Source: Clytia hemisphaerica
Taxonomy: Eukaryota > Cnidaria > Hydrozoa > Leptothecata > Clytiidae
Direction of reading: 5' to 3'
Assembly: GCA_902728285.1 (NCBI GenBank)
Contig: CACVBU010000046.1
Span: forward strand, 1,047,997-1,111,996
Length of the DNA: 64,000 nt
How positions within the stretch are numbered: the first letter of the stretch is position 1; each line of letters opens with the position of its first letter. This document shows, in pieces, positions 12,346 to 23,266 of the stretch. The notes under the pieces are model-generated. The model was not told where the DNA came from. It worked only from the letters and a program-made list of their open reading frames with translations, and made no database searches. The translations under genes were made by a program, and so were the position numbers.

Positions 12346-12462
12346 CACAACATATTCTTATGATTAATTCTATTGCCAACGGAAGAAAGAGAAAGTTTAT
12401 TATTTCAAAGTATATCCTTAGAACACCTGAATAATGTGATTTTTGTAATATTTCCCTTTTAG

Positions 12463-13400
12463 GCTTTCCTGAACTGCAAACCGTACGATCAGTTCGAAAT
12501 TTATTTGTTTCTCGAGAAAACATATTGATTTACGTGTTGCCTCAATACATTAATGACTCTAATTTGGAGGAAGGTCTGAATTTAGAGTTTGATGGAGAGC
12601 CAGCAATCGACTTCAACGGCGTAACTAAAGATATGTTTTCCTCTGTGTGGAGAGATGTGAAGAAGAAGTACATGCAAGGTGAAAATTTTCAGAGATTTGT
12701 GTCAGTGCCGTGTAATATCCCAACAATCGAAGAGTTGGAAGGGTCCTTCAGCATGGTTTCAAGCTGAAACGATTCATCCCGTCGTTCCTCAACCAGGCTC
12801 AACTCTACACGGTCCTGACAACTGAAATGATGTCTGATGAAATGGTTGATATCTTGGTCTTCGATCACACAATGAAAGTTACATTATTAACAACCTTTAC
12901 ATCGTTTCAAATACGAGGGCTTCCAGAGCCTAATAATTTCAAACAATTTCTACTTGATCTCGGCCATGTCGAGATGATCATCAAACCATATTTCTTCTTG
13001 CGTAACATTTCGAGGAAGGTGTGGCCCGCCAGTGAGAAATCTTTTGCCCGTCGCATAAAAGGTCTAAAACCGACGGGGGAAACTTGTCAAGGCGATTTTA
13101 AATAGTGAACCAAGTGATCCCCATGAAGAGCGTGTTATTGATTTCTTGAAAACATTTTTCGATGGATTAGATAAAAGTGTAAAAGCCAGCACTATTACGC
13201 GGTACATCATAGGTATGGAGGTGTTGGATGAAGACACATTTATCAATGTCGAGTTTAACAGTGTGACCCACACACAACTCATGATGCCAAGATCAAATCC
13301 ATGTGGGAATGTGTTACATTTGTCGCGGTATATTTTCACTTTCGAACATTTATCCGACTTACTTCATGCCATATACATGACCCATCTGCTTGGAAGCATT
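12463..13400 (+). pseudogene. HECT-type E3 ubiquitin-ligase domain relic
   Basis: After a CCCTTTTAG acceptor the frame reads LNLEFDGEPAIDFNGVTKDM, the strand-and-glycine start of a HECT domain, then VPCNIPTIEEL. A frame change near 12,739 leads to GRVLQHGFKLKRFIP and MMSDEMVDILVF. A second change near 13,085 leads to VKAILNSEPSDPHEERVIDF and ends VTHTQLMMPRSNPCGNVLHL, then LSRYIFTFEHLSDLL. The PCGNVLHL cysteine lies where the thioester cysteine of HECT ligases is expected. HECT domains transfer ubiquitin from E2 to substrate; repeated copies associated with transposons are known in cnidarians and fish (from memory). Only the catalytic module is visible, with no N-terminal region, so this is likely a dead fragment or a gene with assembly errors. 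Confidence 0.65.
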
Positions 13401-15097
13401 TTACTTCATCTTAAAATCATAATTTTTCTCACAATGATAGTGACTTTCCTGTGATAATGTATTTTTTGCCTCTTCAGTTTGAATAAAACATTCTGAAGCT
13501 TTTATGATGCAAGACTTTGGCTGAAAATTTGAGATCAAAAGCATTTTCAGTTCTTTTTCTACGGAAGCCGAGAAGGGACATCCAAACTTTCTTTTTTGTC
13601 GTCTTTTTTTCTTTCTTTGCCGACTTTTTTTTCTTTTTTATCGACTTTTCACCCTCGCGAGCCAGGGCCGATAAACGATTCTGCGACTTAAAGAAGCCAG
13701 TACCGTATAATTGGAGGAATCGTTTAGGGCCCTGGTACTTTAGAAGAGAAAATATCAAGAATCTTGATATTTTTCGACCTTTGGACTCTGGCAGCTTGAG
13801 TGTGGGCAATATGTTGCGAAGACAAGTACAGCCGAGCTGCGAGCACACTTACTAAAATAATTTATATCAAAATGCTGTAAATAGTTCTTCTCCGTATGAC
13901 CATTTGGCATGGGAAAAGAAAATAATGTTGATTTGGACATTTGGAAGGGAAATGCAAGTAGAAAATGACTGTGTTTATTGTTTGGAATAGAATGGCTTTC
14001 CTCTGTCTTTTAATGTTTTTTTACTGGCTCAAAATAAATTAGTAGCCTTGCAATAAGTCTCAACTTCCAATTACTGTTTTTTAAATTTGGCTCTCTGATA
14101 TGGATATTTTTTTGTGGTGAAGTTTTAGGGTTGGTGCAGAAAACTGCTGTGAACTGGTCTTAAAAAGTTAAAACTATAAATTAACTGGCTTTAAACACAC
14201 TCAGCAAATCTAAAGAAATTTCAACCTTGAAATTATTGCTTTGTTTCTCACTTTTAGATTATGTGAAAAATAAATAAACTATTTTCAACAGCTCTAATGC
14301 TTTGCTGCTGACTCTGCTGATGCTGCTCATCCCAAAAAGTAGCCGATAGAATTTTTATATCCAGCCTCAAGAACGTAAACTCCAATTGTCCACCCATATC
14401 ATGTCACCACAGCTGGGAACGATGAACGACAGTGACAGTAGCAGTAGGATGAATTCAATCAGATTTTTGTACAACAACATAATGTTTTAGTGTGTAAAAA
14501 CATGAAAAGTATCATGTCCTCAACATCATCATTGCATCTTGCTTTTGTGACTAATTGGCTGATTGGAATAAGCATGAGCTATAAAAACTCTGAGAGATTG
14601 CACTATTTGTTAGCCCTGGTTTTCCAGGATGCTAAATAACTAAATGCATTGCTCAGTCATCAGTGTCAGTTGAAGTTAATTTTAAACATTTGGCCACTGT
14701 TATGATGTTTAACTGGTTTAAATAATAAGAAAGAAAAGATTGATGGACACTTTATGGACTGTGTAACTATTAAGAGTGAAAATGCTTGATCTTTGTTACT
14801 TTCACTTCACTGAAAAACAATTATTTAACGAAAAGGGAGGGACAATTGAAGATAAAATGGTGAAATCAGCAAGAGGCAAAAATTGCGAAAAAATAAGAAT
14901 TTGGGGAATACAATTGCTTTAGAGAGAACTTATTTTGGCAAGGAGCTAAATTAAATAGGATTTTTTATAAATGTGGTTTTGAAGAGAAATGCAATTTTTA
15001 ATTTGGGCAAAAACTAATTTGGGCAAATAGCACAGTATATAAAGTGGTTCTTTTATTCTAAAAATTAGTGTTTCAAATAGAACTTTGGGGTTACTTA
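13401..15097. other. non-coding stretch
   Basis: Open frames at 13,474-13,855 overlap on both strands and are driven by T/A runs. Nothing else is supportable in this 1.7 kb. Confidence 0.35.
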
Positions 15098-15364
15098 GGG
15101 GCCATCCACATAGTACGTACGCACTAAAATGTCAAAAATTGAGTATATATATACCCCTCCCCCTAGGAACAAGCGAATAATAATTCTCTTTTTATTCTCT
15201 TTCAATCAATTTTACAAGCAAAAAAAGGGCTGTGAATTTTTTTTCTGCGTACTTACTTTTTCTTTCGACCCCTCCCCTTCCCCTTCCCCTCTGTACGCAA
15301 GCATATGCTTTTGAGAAGACACCCCCTCTCCCCCTTAGTGCGTACGTACTATGTGGACGGCCCC
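15098..15364. mobile_element. 267-bp MITE, TTA-flanked, 27-bp inverted ends
   Basis: The left end GGGGCCATCCACATAGTACG continues to 27 bp and matches the inverse of the right end with one mismatch. TTA lies immediately outside both ends (15,095-15,097 and 15,365-15,367). The interior is C/T-rich without coding capacity. A three-base TTA duplication fits PIF/Harbinger-type elements; the class is inferred. Confidence 0.85.
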
Positions 15365-15431
15365 TTAGGAAAATCACTGGAAATTTTAATTCTGGCAAGA
15401 ACTTATTAGAGGCCCTTATTATGGTGAGGCA

Positions 15432-15997
15432 TAGCCTGGGAATCCAAGCGTTAAACTTTTTTCACAGTCTAGTTTATGATATTTTTGCTGCTGGTTTAAC
15501 GCTTGGTGCAGGTAACTCGCCTGCAGGGACATTTTTCCCTGCAATGCAGGTTCGGCCTGATTGGCCAGCTTTCGGCGTATTACTTAGCAGTACTTTCGCG
15601 CGCATTTTGATAATTTCGATGCGCGCGCATAATTTATGGAAAAAGCTGACTTTGCAGAAAAAAGGAAAACAAATGAAAATGAAAACATAGATTCATTTAC
15701 AAAACAAAATGGCTGTTGACTGGAAGTCTAAATACATGTGGCTGATGTTTTGATGCGGTTTTTAGTAGTTTTGAAAGTCTTTAGAGCTTGTGAAAGAGTT
15801 TTTATGGTAAGTTGATTATGTGTGTTTGCCTGGGTTTCCAAAGTTCAGCAAGTCTGTCAACAAGGGTTCACACACAGACTGTTTATAACATTCTGTGTCA
15901 GACTAATCTACCTGTACCAAGCTCTATAATTTTAGAACTTTGTGAGGTGAGGTATTTTTTGTTTTTTCTAAAATTATGAGCTTGGATTCCCAGGCTA
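15432..15997. mobile_element. complete 566-bp non-autonomous element, 18-bp perfect TIR, 9-bp TSD
   Basis: TAGCCTGGGAATCCAAGC at 15,432-15,449 is repeated exactly inverted at 15,980-15,997. The nine bases GGTGAGGCA flank both sides (15,423-15,431 and 15,998-16,006). Next to the left end a 13-bp inverted pair, CCAAGCGTTAAAC and GTTTAACGCTTGG (15,444-15,456 and 15,494-15,506), forms a subterminal hairpin. No transposase frame. A 9-bp duplication suggests a Mutator-like mover, but the ends do not let me name a superfamily. Related partial copies lie at 11,880, 16,745 and 28,637. Confidence 0.92.
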
Positions 15998-16359
15998 GGT
16001 GAGGCAGGGTGAGGAAGCAATTCTTTCAATTTTGGCGATAACTAATTTTGGTGAATTTTGTTCTGTTACTATATCATCATTCATTAAGAATTTATTTATT
16101 TATTTAGAACACATTGAATTATGTAAAATACCCATTCGAAGTTTTATGTAAATTTTAATGCTAGCTATGAATCATTGTATATAAACGATTTTCAACTCAG
16201 GGTTTTGATAATAAAAACATGGTGTAATAAGTTTTTTAGAGATTTGGTAGAAATCTGCAGGAATACATTTTACATGAAACTTTAATAAACTTGGAACATT
16301 TCGTTTTATTCAATTAACAAAAAAAGTAAGAATTATTTACTGGTCCTATCAGGGGGGTG
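15998..16359. other. non-coding stretch
   Basis: AT-rich sequence; nothing recognised. Confidence 0.35.
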
Positions 16360-16397
16360 AAGCAGTTAGTACAAGACATTATGCCTACTAACTGCTT
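16360..16397. other. perfect 12-bp hairpin
   Basis: AAGCAGTTAGTA pairs with TACTAACTGCTT around a 14-nt loop. Further GTTAGTA words follow to 16,460, so it may be the core of a small inverted-repeat element. Confidence 0.55.
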
Positions 16398-16744
16398 TCT
16401 CGGAAGAAGTTAGTAACACCACCACCTTGGTACACTTAGTACAGTTAGTACTAACTGAATTTAGCCTTTAAAAAGGCTTTTGACCTTCATAAATTCAATA
16501 AAATAAAATTTAATATCTTAAAAATGATTCAATTTTCCATAGCTTTCAATAGGAAAAAACAACATTTTAGAAAATCAAATTTCAATTGCAACCAGCAAAT
16601 TGTTTTTAAGATTTTAAAAAAAATTTCGAAAATTTGAAAAAAAAATCTACTTCCGAAAAATTTTTTTTGGTAAAATACGGCCATTTTGTTTAGAAATGAA
16701 CCTGTGTTTTCATTTTCATTTGTTTATATTATTTTGCAATATCA

Positions 16745-16942
16745 GCTTTTTTACATAAATTATGCGCGCGCATAGAAAAATATCGAAAACCCCGCGAAAA
16801 TTCTGCTCGGTGACTGGGCGCGTACTGACCAATTAGAGACACTCGCATATGCAGAGGAGTTAATTGGACCAGACCGTAAACCAGAGACAAGATTATAAAA
16901 AACCAGACGGTGAAATAATTTACAGTCTGGATATCCAGGCTA
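16745..16942 (-). mobile_element. truncated inverted copy of the TAGCCTGG family
   Basis: Read on the minus strand it starts TAGCCTGGATATCCAGACTG at 16,942 and contains the family landmarks in order (the TCTGGTTTACGGTCTGG half-hairpin, TTGGTCAGTACGC, GCGCGCGCATAATTTATG). The distal half is not visible. It abuts the coding relic at 16,943 exactly, so it inserted into that exon. Confidence 0.7.
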
Positions 16943-17356
16943 CCTCCATCCCCCTGCTTGCCATCTTTTTCTTCTTGGATAGATCAAGATGTTGTTTTAA
17001 TTTGATTCTCGTCGTAAAGGTCACGTTGAACAAGCGTAGAATATGAATGGATGATCTTTTGGATTCTTTGGTGTACAATGTTCCTTGGATTTGACAAAAA
17101 TTTCTTAAGACCGAAAAGACGTCGTTGTTGATCTTATTTGTTAAGGCGACTGTTCAATCGATCAAACATTTTCTATAATCAACGCCACGCTTGGCTTCTT
17201 TTAATGAAAATGATGCGTCTTTCGTAAATTTAAAGACACCTCGATCACGTTTCGCCAAATTGAATGGGAACAACTCGTATACGTTCTTCAAATGTCCTAG
17301 GTTGTATGGAGTGGCTCGATGGTTAAGTTTTCGAGATGGCATTTCTCTGAAACAGA
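16943..17356 (-). pseudogene. relic exon of the large repeated gene family
   Basis: The minus strand reads LGHLKNVYELFPFNL, then FTKDASFSLKEAKRGVDYRK and, after a frame change, TLYTKESKRSSIHILRLFNV and QHLDLSKKKKM. These match the plus-strand exon at 59,333-59,720 (LGHLKNVYELLPSNL, ITKDASFSLKEAKRGVDYRK, ILYSKESKRSPIKVLRLFNV, QHLDPSKKKKM). Even the acceptor context TGTTTCAG|AGAAATG is conserved with TATTTCAG|AGGAATG. The exon is cut at its 3' side by the element at 16,745-16,942 and has frame shifts near 17,135 and 17,310. It is a second, independent copy of the family and certainly non-functional. Confidence 0.85.
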
Positions 17357-17697
17357 CTTTTTTTTTTAATTTATTTTATAATGAATAGTATTATATGTAG
17401 TAGAATAAGGTAGAATTTAGGCAATTTTATCATTGTTGCATAGGGATTAAGATATTGTATTTCCAAACTCAAAATGAATATTAGAACTTAATTTTTTTTA
17501 CCTGGAGTCAATAGTGGATCACGACAAAACAAAGCCGGTAGTCCCAGGGATTTTTTCCCTCAGTATCTCAATAAGGTCTTTTCTATCCTCAGATTTACCA
17601 TATTCGCCTCGTAAACGCAGTTCCTCGGTGATTTCAATTTTAACTATTCCATCTAGCATACTAGTTGATCCTTTAAGAGCGCATTGTTCGTCATATC
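17357..17697. other. non-coding stretch
   Basis: Nothing recognised between the relic exon and the TTAA-flanked element. Confidence 0.35.
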
Positions 17698-17701
17698 TTA
17701 A

Positions 17702-18264
17702 CCCTATTCATACTAGGCTTTTAGGGGCGGTTCAGAACTAGGGGGGGGGGGCTTTTCCTGTACCACCCCTTAACTTTTGATCTAGTGGGTCTTTTTGGAT
17801 GAAATTTGGCACACAAGATCCTTGTCACGTAAGGTAACTTTTTACAAAAATTTTTTTTTGATGACGTCACTCATCATGCCCAAAGTGAGCAAAAACCGAA
17901 ATTTTCCATTGTTCTTATAAATAGCTATTGTATTCTAACAAAGGCTTTAGAAAAAAGTTGCCTGAGTTTAAAATGCTTATTCTATCCTAAATATTCAATA
18001 AATTACGGTTTAAACGATATATTTGACATTACAAAATAAATTTGTATTGGAAAAGTGTCAATTTTTGTGACACCTTACTGTCAGAAATGTCATCATGCTC
18101 AAGGTGTGAAAATATTTAGGTGTCAAATTTTTTTTATTTTGAAGCAAAATAAAAGTTAGGAATTTACAGAAAATTTCACGGCAAAAGCTCTATTATTTCA
18201 GGAGCTATTACCAATAGTTTGACTTCCGAACAGAAAGAGCCCCCCCCCCCTAGTACGAATAGGG
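17702..18264. mobile_element. TTAA-flanked MITE (family B, CCCTATT ends)
   Basis: CCCTATTCATACTAGG at the left and its inverse (one mismatch) at the right sit inside TTAA copies at 17,698-17,701 and 18,265-18,268. Poly-G and poly-C tracts adjoin the ends and GATGACGTCA occurs inside. No coding frame. CCC-starting ends with TTAA fit piggyBac-type elements. Sibling of 27,111-27,866. Confidence 0.85.
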
Positions 18265-18268
18265 TTAA

Positions 18269-20045
18269 GGAGAACATAGTATATCAGCTTTTAATGTATA
18301 ATGGTTTCTGATGATAAAAACTATGATTTTTTTCCACAAAATACGAAAGTAATATATAGTAGACATAAAAAATACATACGTTTAGTGCAGGATCCGTTGA
18401 TTCATTACCTTACCATTACCAAGAATACGCACTTGATTTCACAAACATACGTTGTTAACAACGTTCTTAACAACGTTCTTTCAATTTTGGATGCAAGAGT
18501 TTTCCGAGGGAAGTTTTTTTTCACGTAAACTAAATTGTTCATATTCTTTGCGTCAACATCACAGGCCCAGCAGAAAAGGCCTTTCTGATCTCCTGCCTCA
18601 AGCTGACAGGTTGGAGCGTCACCAAGTAGTAAAAAATGTATGTTGAAACTTTTATCGTAAGAAAAAATGGTTTTCTACGCAGATGATGTCGTGCTGAGAT
18701 ATGAAATATTTCAATGGAAATTGAAAGAAATTGCCAATTGAGTATCCCCTAGAATTTAGCCAGATAAGTTACCTGTCATTTAAAAAGGCAAGCTCGCAAT
18801 GTATGGATGGATTGAAATAGTTGGACAATTGCATATTTAGTCGGCGTATGATGTGCAAAAATCTTATTATACATTATATCACTGAGTGTTTTCGAAAGTC
18901 TCCATAAATAGATTGAGGTGAATCCCTTAGTGATATCGATAATCTAATCTGTAAGGGCGCACAGTATAAAGACGGGACTCTAAGGACTCCTTAACATATT
19001 AATGAAAGTCTACCTTTAATAATGGTATTGTTCTTATAGTAAGACCCTCTGATATCGATAATCTTGTCTGTAAGCGTACAGTATATTCGATGCTCAATTC
19101 AATTATCATTTTTTGAGCGGTGCAAGGATGATTGTTTTCAATCACAGCTTATAAAAATGTAGCGTGCGTGGAAGAATAAAATACTATTTTCTTTTCAAAA
19201 TGCAAGTACAATATCTAAATACGTCACATAAATACTTTTTCTTTTTAAAATGTAAGTTAGTAGGCACGCTATGTACAGTAACTAGCAAATAAGTTGTCAC
19301 TAAAACATAAACAAAATTTTTACATCTTCTAGCAGGTGACGACGCATGTAACCTAGCAGAAGAGAAATGCAATGTTGGTTAAGTTGGTATACTCTCTTTA
19401 ATCATTTTTCAACTTGATTATTATAGGAGCCAAGAACACGTTTGAATTTGTCAAAGAAAAATTTAATCGGGATATTTTTCGCAGAATTATTTTCAACAAA
19501 TGATCTTTATGCTTTTATTTCAAGGAGAAGAACGCCCCGTTAAATGTTTACTGGATTCGCAGTCCTCGACTTCATTAAAAGAGACCAAACTTTGAAATCA
19601 TTGATAAATTCTAAGAATACCACCCTCAAAAAGAATTTGGGCCATCTTACATGAATCCTATAAAGGATTAGTTGAAAATGCAGAAGAAAAGGAGATTTTC
19701 GGTTTGTCATACAATTAAAGTCAAAATTATACATTCGAGATCATTGAAGCTCTCACGTATACAGAAACAGTTGACCCAAAGGACATGACAAGTTTTGCTG
19801 GATTGCAGCAATAGACAAACCTATTTTGAGACGGTTCGCTACTGCATTCTTCCTGAAATGTTAGTGCTATTTCAAATGAAATTTTTCAACGAATCTTATA
19901 AGCAAGCTACTGAATAGCAAACCACGTGAATATACTTTCCAGTGTAAGCTCATTTTATTCAATTGGTTGGTTTAAACCGCCGGGGTGACTCATATTGTTT
20001 GACTAAATTTAACCAATTTGTGGAATCATAATTATGTTGTTGTAG
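18269..20045. other. mostly non-coding; one weak exon candidate
   Basis: At about 18,558-18,637 a frame reading SRKGLSDLLPQADRLERHQV ends at a GTATGT donor and may be an internal exon, without partners. The rest shows no supportable gene. Confidence 0.3.
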
Positions 20046-20301
20046 AGACCGAGTGCAACATTGTAAATCGAAAAATAAAGGAAAAAAGAATGCCCTACAG
20101 AAGGAAGAGAATCTCTTGGAAAAACAAGTCGAGGTTATGAGGATGGCTGTGAATGTTTTGAAGGAGAGTTGTAATGGTCGAACAAACGATCAAGATGATG
20201 AGAATGAGGTGTTTGGAAGACTCATCACCACTACCATAAGAAAGATCCCAAGTGGAGAAAAGAAGGAAAATCTAAAATTAAAGTTGCAATCATATATGTG
20301 A
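20046..20301 (+). CDS. BESS-like C-terminal exon truncated by a transposon
   Basis: After a TTGTAG acceptor the frame encodes a basic, Glu-rich helix (KEENLLEKQVEVMRMAVNVL), then DDENEVFGRLITTTIRKIP and LKLKLQSYM. The last part has the pattern of the BESS or BESS-like C-terminal helix found in MADF/SANT-type DNA-binding proteins (acidic stretch, VFG.L....RK.P, then a helix). The final ATG codon and the TGA stop overlap the terminal repeat of the element that begins at 20,297, so the native C-terminus was replaced. No upstream exons are identified. Function would be DNA-bound transcriptional regulation if the family call is right. Confidence 0.45.
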
Positions 20302-21773
20302 CTCCCCAAGCGATTTGAAGTACACAAAAGTCCGGTCGGCTAAAGCGGGTAAAAGACTGGTCTCATAGCGGGCGAAGTGAAATTTCAAGCGGCCTAACAT
20401 TTTAGAAGATCGGCCATGAAGCGGCCAATGGAATTTTTCCAAGAACGGCCTCAAGGCCTCTATTAGAGATTTTTTCTTGATCGAGAGACCGGCCAAGCGG
20501 CCAGCGGCCTATTAGCGGCCTTCTTTAGGGATCTTCTCAAAAATATAATCGATTTCGTTTATGAAGTTCGATTAATGATTCGACTATTTAATCTCCCATA
20601 TTCGATTATTTAATCCTTGTATTCGATTAATTAATCCTTTTTCGCTTATATCTTAGGGATCTTCTCAAAAATATAACCGAATTTCGGTAAAAAGTTTAGC
20701 TAATTCGGTAAAAGTAATTATTGAATTCGGCTTAAGCTTGTGGAATTCGGCTATAAAGAATTTTACATTGTCTAAAATAATAATAGAGAATTCCACTGAC
20801 TGAGACGGGAATATGAACAAAACGAGGATCGTTCGTGGTGAGACAGGGTTATCTCGAAAATTGTTCTTTTAATTACTTACAGATTCTGAATTTGTTTATC
20901 TAGTATTTTTGAATAGCGAAATACTTTGCTCTCTTACATTTCTTTTCAAATCATATAATATAGAATTGGAAAGCAAGAAAAATGTCTCGAGAGACCAAAT
21001 ATATTGAGGTTCAGCCAAGCCCAGCATGACCCACAACAAACGACGGAGAGTGCAGACTTTTACTAAATGTTTGTTTACATTGAGCTCCCTCTGCGTGCTC
21101 TCCTTTGTGTTATCACGTGAACTTTTACCAAAAATAGTGATGAAATACACTCCTTCTGAGTGGGTTCTCTTTCTTTTCACGTGATTTTCACTTTTTCTCT
21201 CTCTTGCATACTAAAAGTTGCATCAAACATTCGAAACGTCACAAATCAGGAGCTTAGAAGAAAGCAAAGCCTGCGAGATGCCCTTTTGGAAGCTTTCCTT
21301 CTCTACTGGGGAAGCAATCATTTTATTTTATTTCACAACATTTGATGGCTTCTGAGGTCCTTCTTTATTTTGAGCGCTCTCCCTTTTATCTTTTTTTTTT
21401 GTTTTGCCCTTTTTGATTTCTGAAAAAATCTTTCTTTGTTCCAAATTTACTTGAAAATAAATGTAAGTAAATTGAAAAACAAAGCTAAGGGACGCTAATG
21501 GCCGCTAATGGCCACTAAAGGCCACTAAAGGCCACTAAAAGCCGCTTATGGCCGCTAATGGCAGCTAAGGGCCGCTAAGGGCCGCTGTTAGCGGCTTAAA
21601 ACTTACTATGTGGCCGCTTCACTGTGGCCGCTTTTAATAAGCGGTCTCGCATCGGCCTTCTTCAATATCCGATCGGCCCAAAAGGTAAAAAGACCGGTCG
21701 AATAGAGGCCAAAGAAGATCGGTCTTTTTACCGATCGGACTTTTATGTACTTCAAATCGCTTGGGGAGTCACA
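20297..21773. mobile_element. 1.48-kb element with 43-bp inverted ends
   Basis: TGTGACTCCCCAAGCGATTT at the left continues to 43 bp and matches the inverse of the right end with two mismatches. Next to the ends are GGCCG-rich blocks in inverse orientation, and inside are a direct repeat of AGGGATCTTCTCAAAAATAT (20,526 and 20,654) and a decamer array. No transposase frame, so non-autonomous. CATATAT lies beside both ends, but with a one-base offset, so the target duplication is unclear. Confidence 0.85.
21494..21594. repeat. GGCCGCTAAT decamer tandem array
   Basis: About ten 10-bp units of the form GGCC(G/A)CTAA(T/A/G) with drift, inside the element at 20,297-21,773. It raises local GC content sharply against the AT-rich background. 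Confidence 0.8.
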
Positions 21774-22867
21774 ACATATATATATTTTTAAAAGAGACAA
21801 TTCTTTGTTCTAGGAACTCATTTTGTTTCTTACACTCTCAGGTAAAGGGAGGGGATGTAAGAATAGATTTCGGATTTTCCTCATTATAGAGGTATTCTCA
21901 AAAAAGAGTAAGTATCTGTCATCAATTTATTTCCCATAATATTATTTACTTTTTTCAACTGTTCTTTTGATTTTTGTAAAGAAAGGAAACATTAGTATCG
22001 AGAATAACTATAAATACCAGAATTCTTGTTTATTTTTACTAATGTTCTTTTCCAATGGTGTATAATTATTTTTTAGTAAAGCTTCAGTCTGGCTAAAGCC
22101 TATATAAAGCCTATAAAGACAGTGGGCAACCTTTCTAGAAGGATTTAGATTGATCTTTATCCGTAATTTTGGTAATCAGCAAAACTTGAATATGCAAAGG
22201 AACACTATTTGACTAATCTAATTGGATAAATCTTCACGAAATTCGATTTCGCGAGGCAAAATAATCACAAAACTTTCGGAATTTAATTTCATGCCTTGGC
22301 TAAAATTTTCTGAAAGTAGCACTGAAAACGGCCTATATCTATCCAAACACAATACTTTTTTATCACTCTGTTGGTCTATGACTTGTTACCACTTTCACGT
22401 CTACGATGGAGAACTTTTTTTCCGTATACGGTTGGAAATATCTTTTAAAGGTCGGCAATATCATTTGATGGTCGGCTATATCGTTTGATGGTTGGAAACA
22501 TAAAAAAAATAGCCCCATTCTAAGATTTCAAAGCGCGCCATTCGAAACTGCTTCATCAGCAAATAAAATTTCCAAAGATGGTAGCCAAGCTGTGCTGTTG
22601 TACACACAAGGCAAGGTACACGTTTTCTCTGGATAAATATTTTGACTTTTCCATAGAGAGTTGTTCATTTCAAAGCCTGAATGAATTCTATTGATTATTT
22701 TTGTTTGGTTTGGTGTTATAATGGTTATAAAACACACTCATCTAGGTGGTATTTTAGGGTCCTCTCCACCACACACACATCACATCACATCATGATGATA
22801 GATATATACAATCAATACCAAGTTTTCTCCCATCATGGACTAGCCAATGAATTGGATATCGATTGAT
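21774..22867. other. non-coding stretch
   Basis: AT-rich, with several GTCGGC/TTTGATGG words near 22,450. No gene supported. Confidence 0.35.
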
Positions 22868-22869
22868 TA

Positions 22870-23144
22870 CACGTTTGTTGTTTTTAAGAAACACACTTTT
22901 AAGAAACGTGAGGCTCAGAATGCCTAAAAACTAAGAAACATCTAAGAACCATGCTGAGGCTGAGAATGAGAAAAGAACATTTTTTAATTCGTTTTTTTTA
23001 AGAACCTTCCAATCCAGCCTTCCATAAGGCTGATTATGTCAAAAAGTTTAGAAACATGTAAGAAACATCTAAGGCTCAAAAGGCCAATTTCTTAAGAAAC
23101 ATTGAGGCTGCTTGGTAGAACCATTTTCTTACAAAAAAAACGTG
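22870..23144. mobile_element. TA-flanked MITE (family A)
   Basis: CACGTTTGTTGTTTTTAAGA and the inverse of CACGTTTTTTTTGTAAGAAA form the ends, flanked by TA on both sides. GAGGCTCAGAATG, CTGAGGCTGAGAATG and AAGGCTGATTATG recur inside. Same family as 6,646 and 10,514; no coding. Confidence 0.7.
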
Positions 23145-23266
23145 TACCTATTTGATTATTGATCAGCAGCAGATTGACTGATCATTATAGATCATTTTTA
23201 TCATTGATTGGCTTTTGTTCGTTAATGAACCTGCCAATCGATTGATCATTTAAGAGTCAACATTAA

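Noticed and set aside
12144-12434. 96-codon plus and 129-codon minus frames
   Set aside because: They cross the GTCGGGTG repeat and the end of the TAGCCTGG element; the translation is repeat sequence.
13474-13855. Overlapping 124- and 112-codon frames on opposite strands
   Set aside because: Both depend on T/A runs (13,600-13,640), and neither has a motif; coincidental openness.
20297-21773. Exact target-site duplication around the 1.48-kb element
   Set aside because: CATATAT occurs at both flanks but with a one-base offset in an AT-rich context; not convincing.
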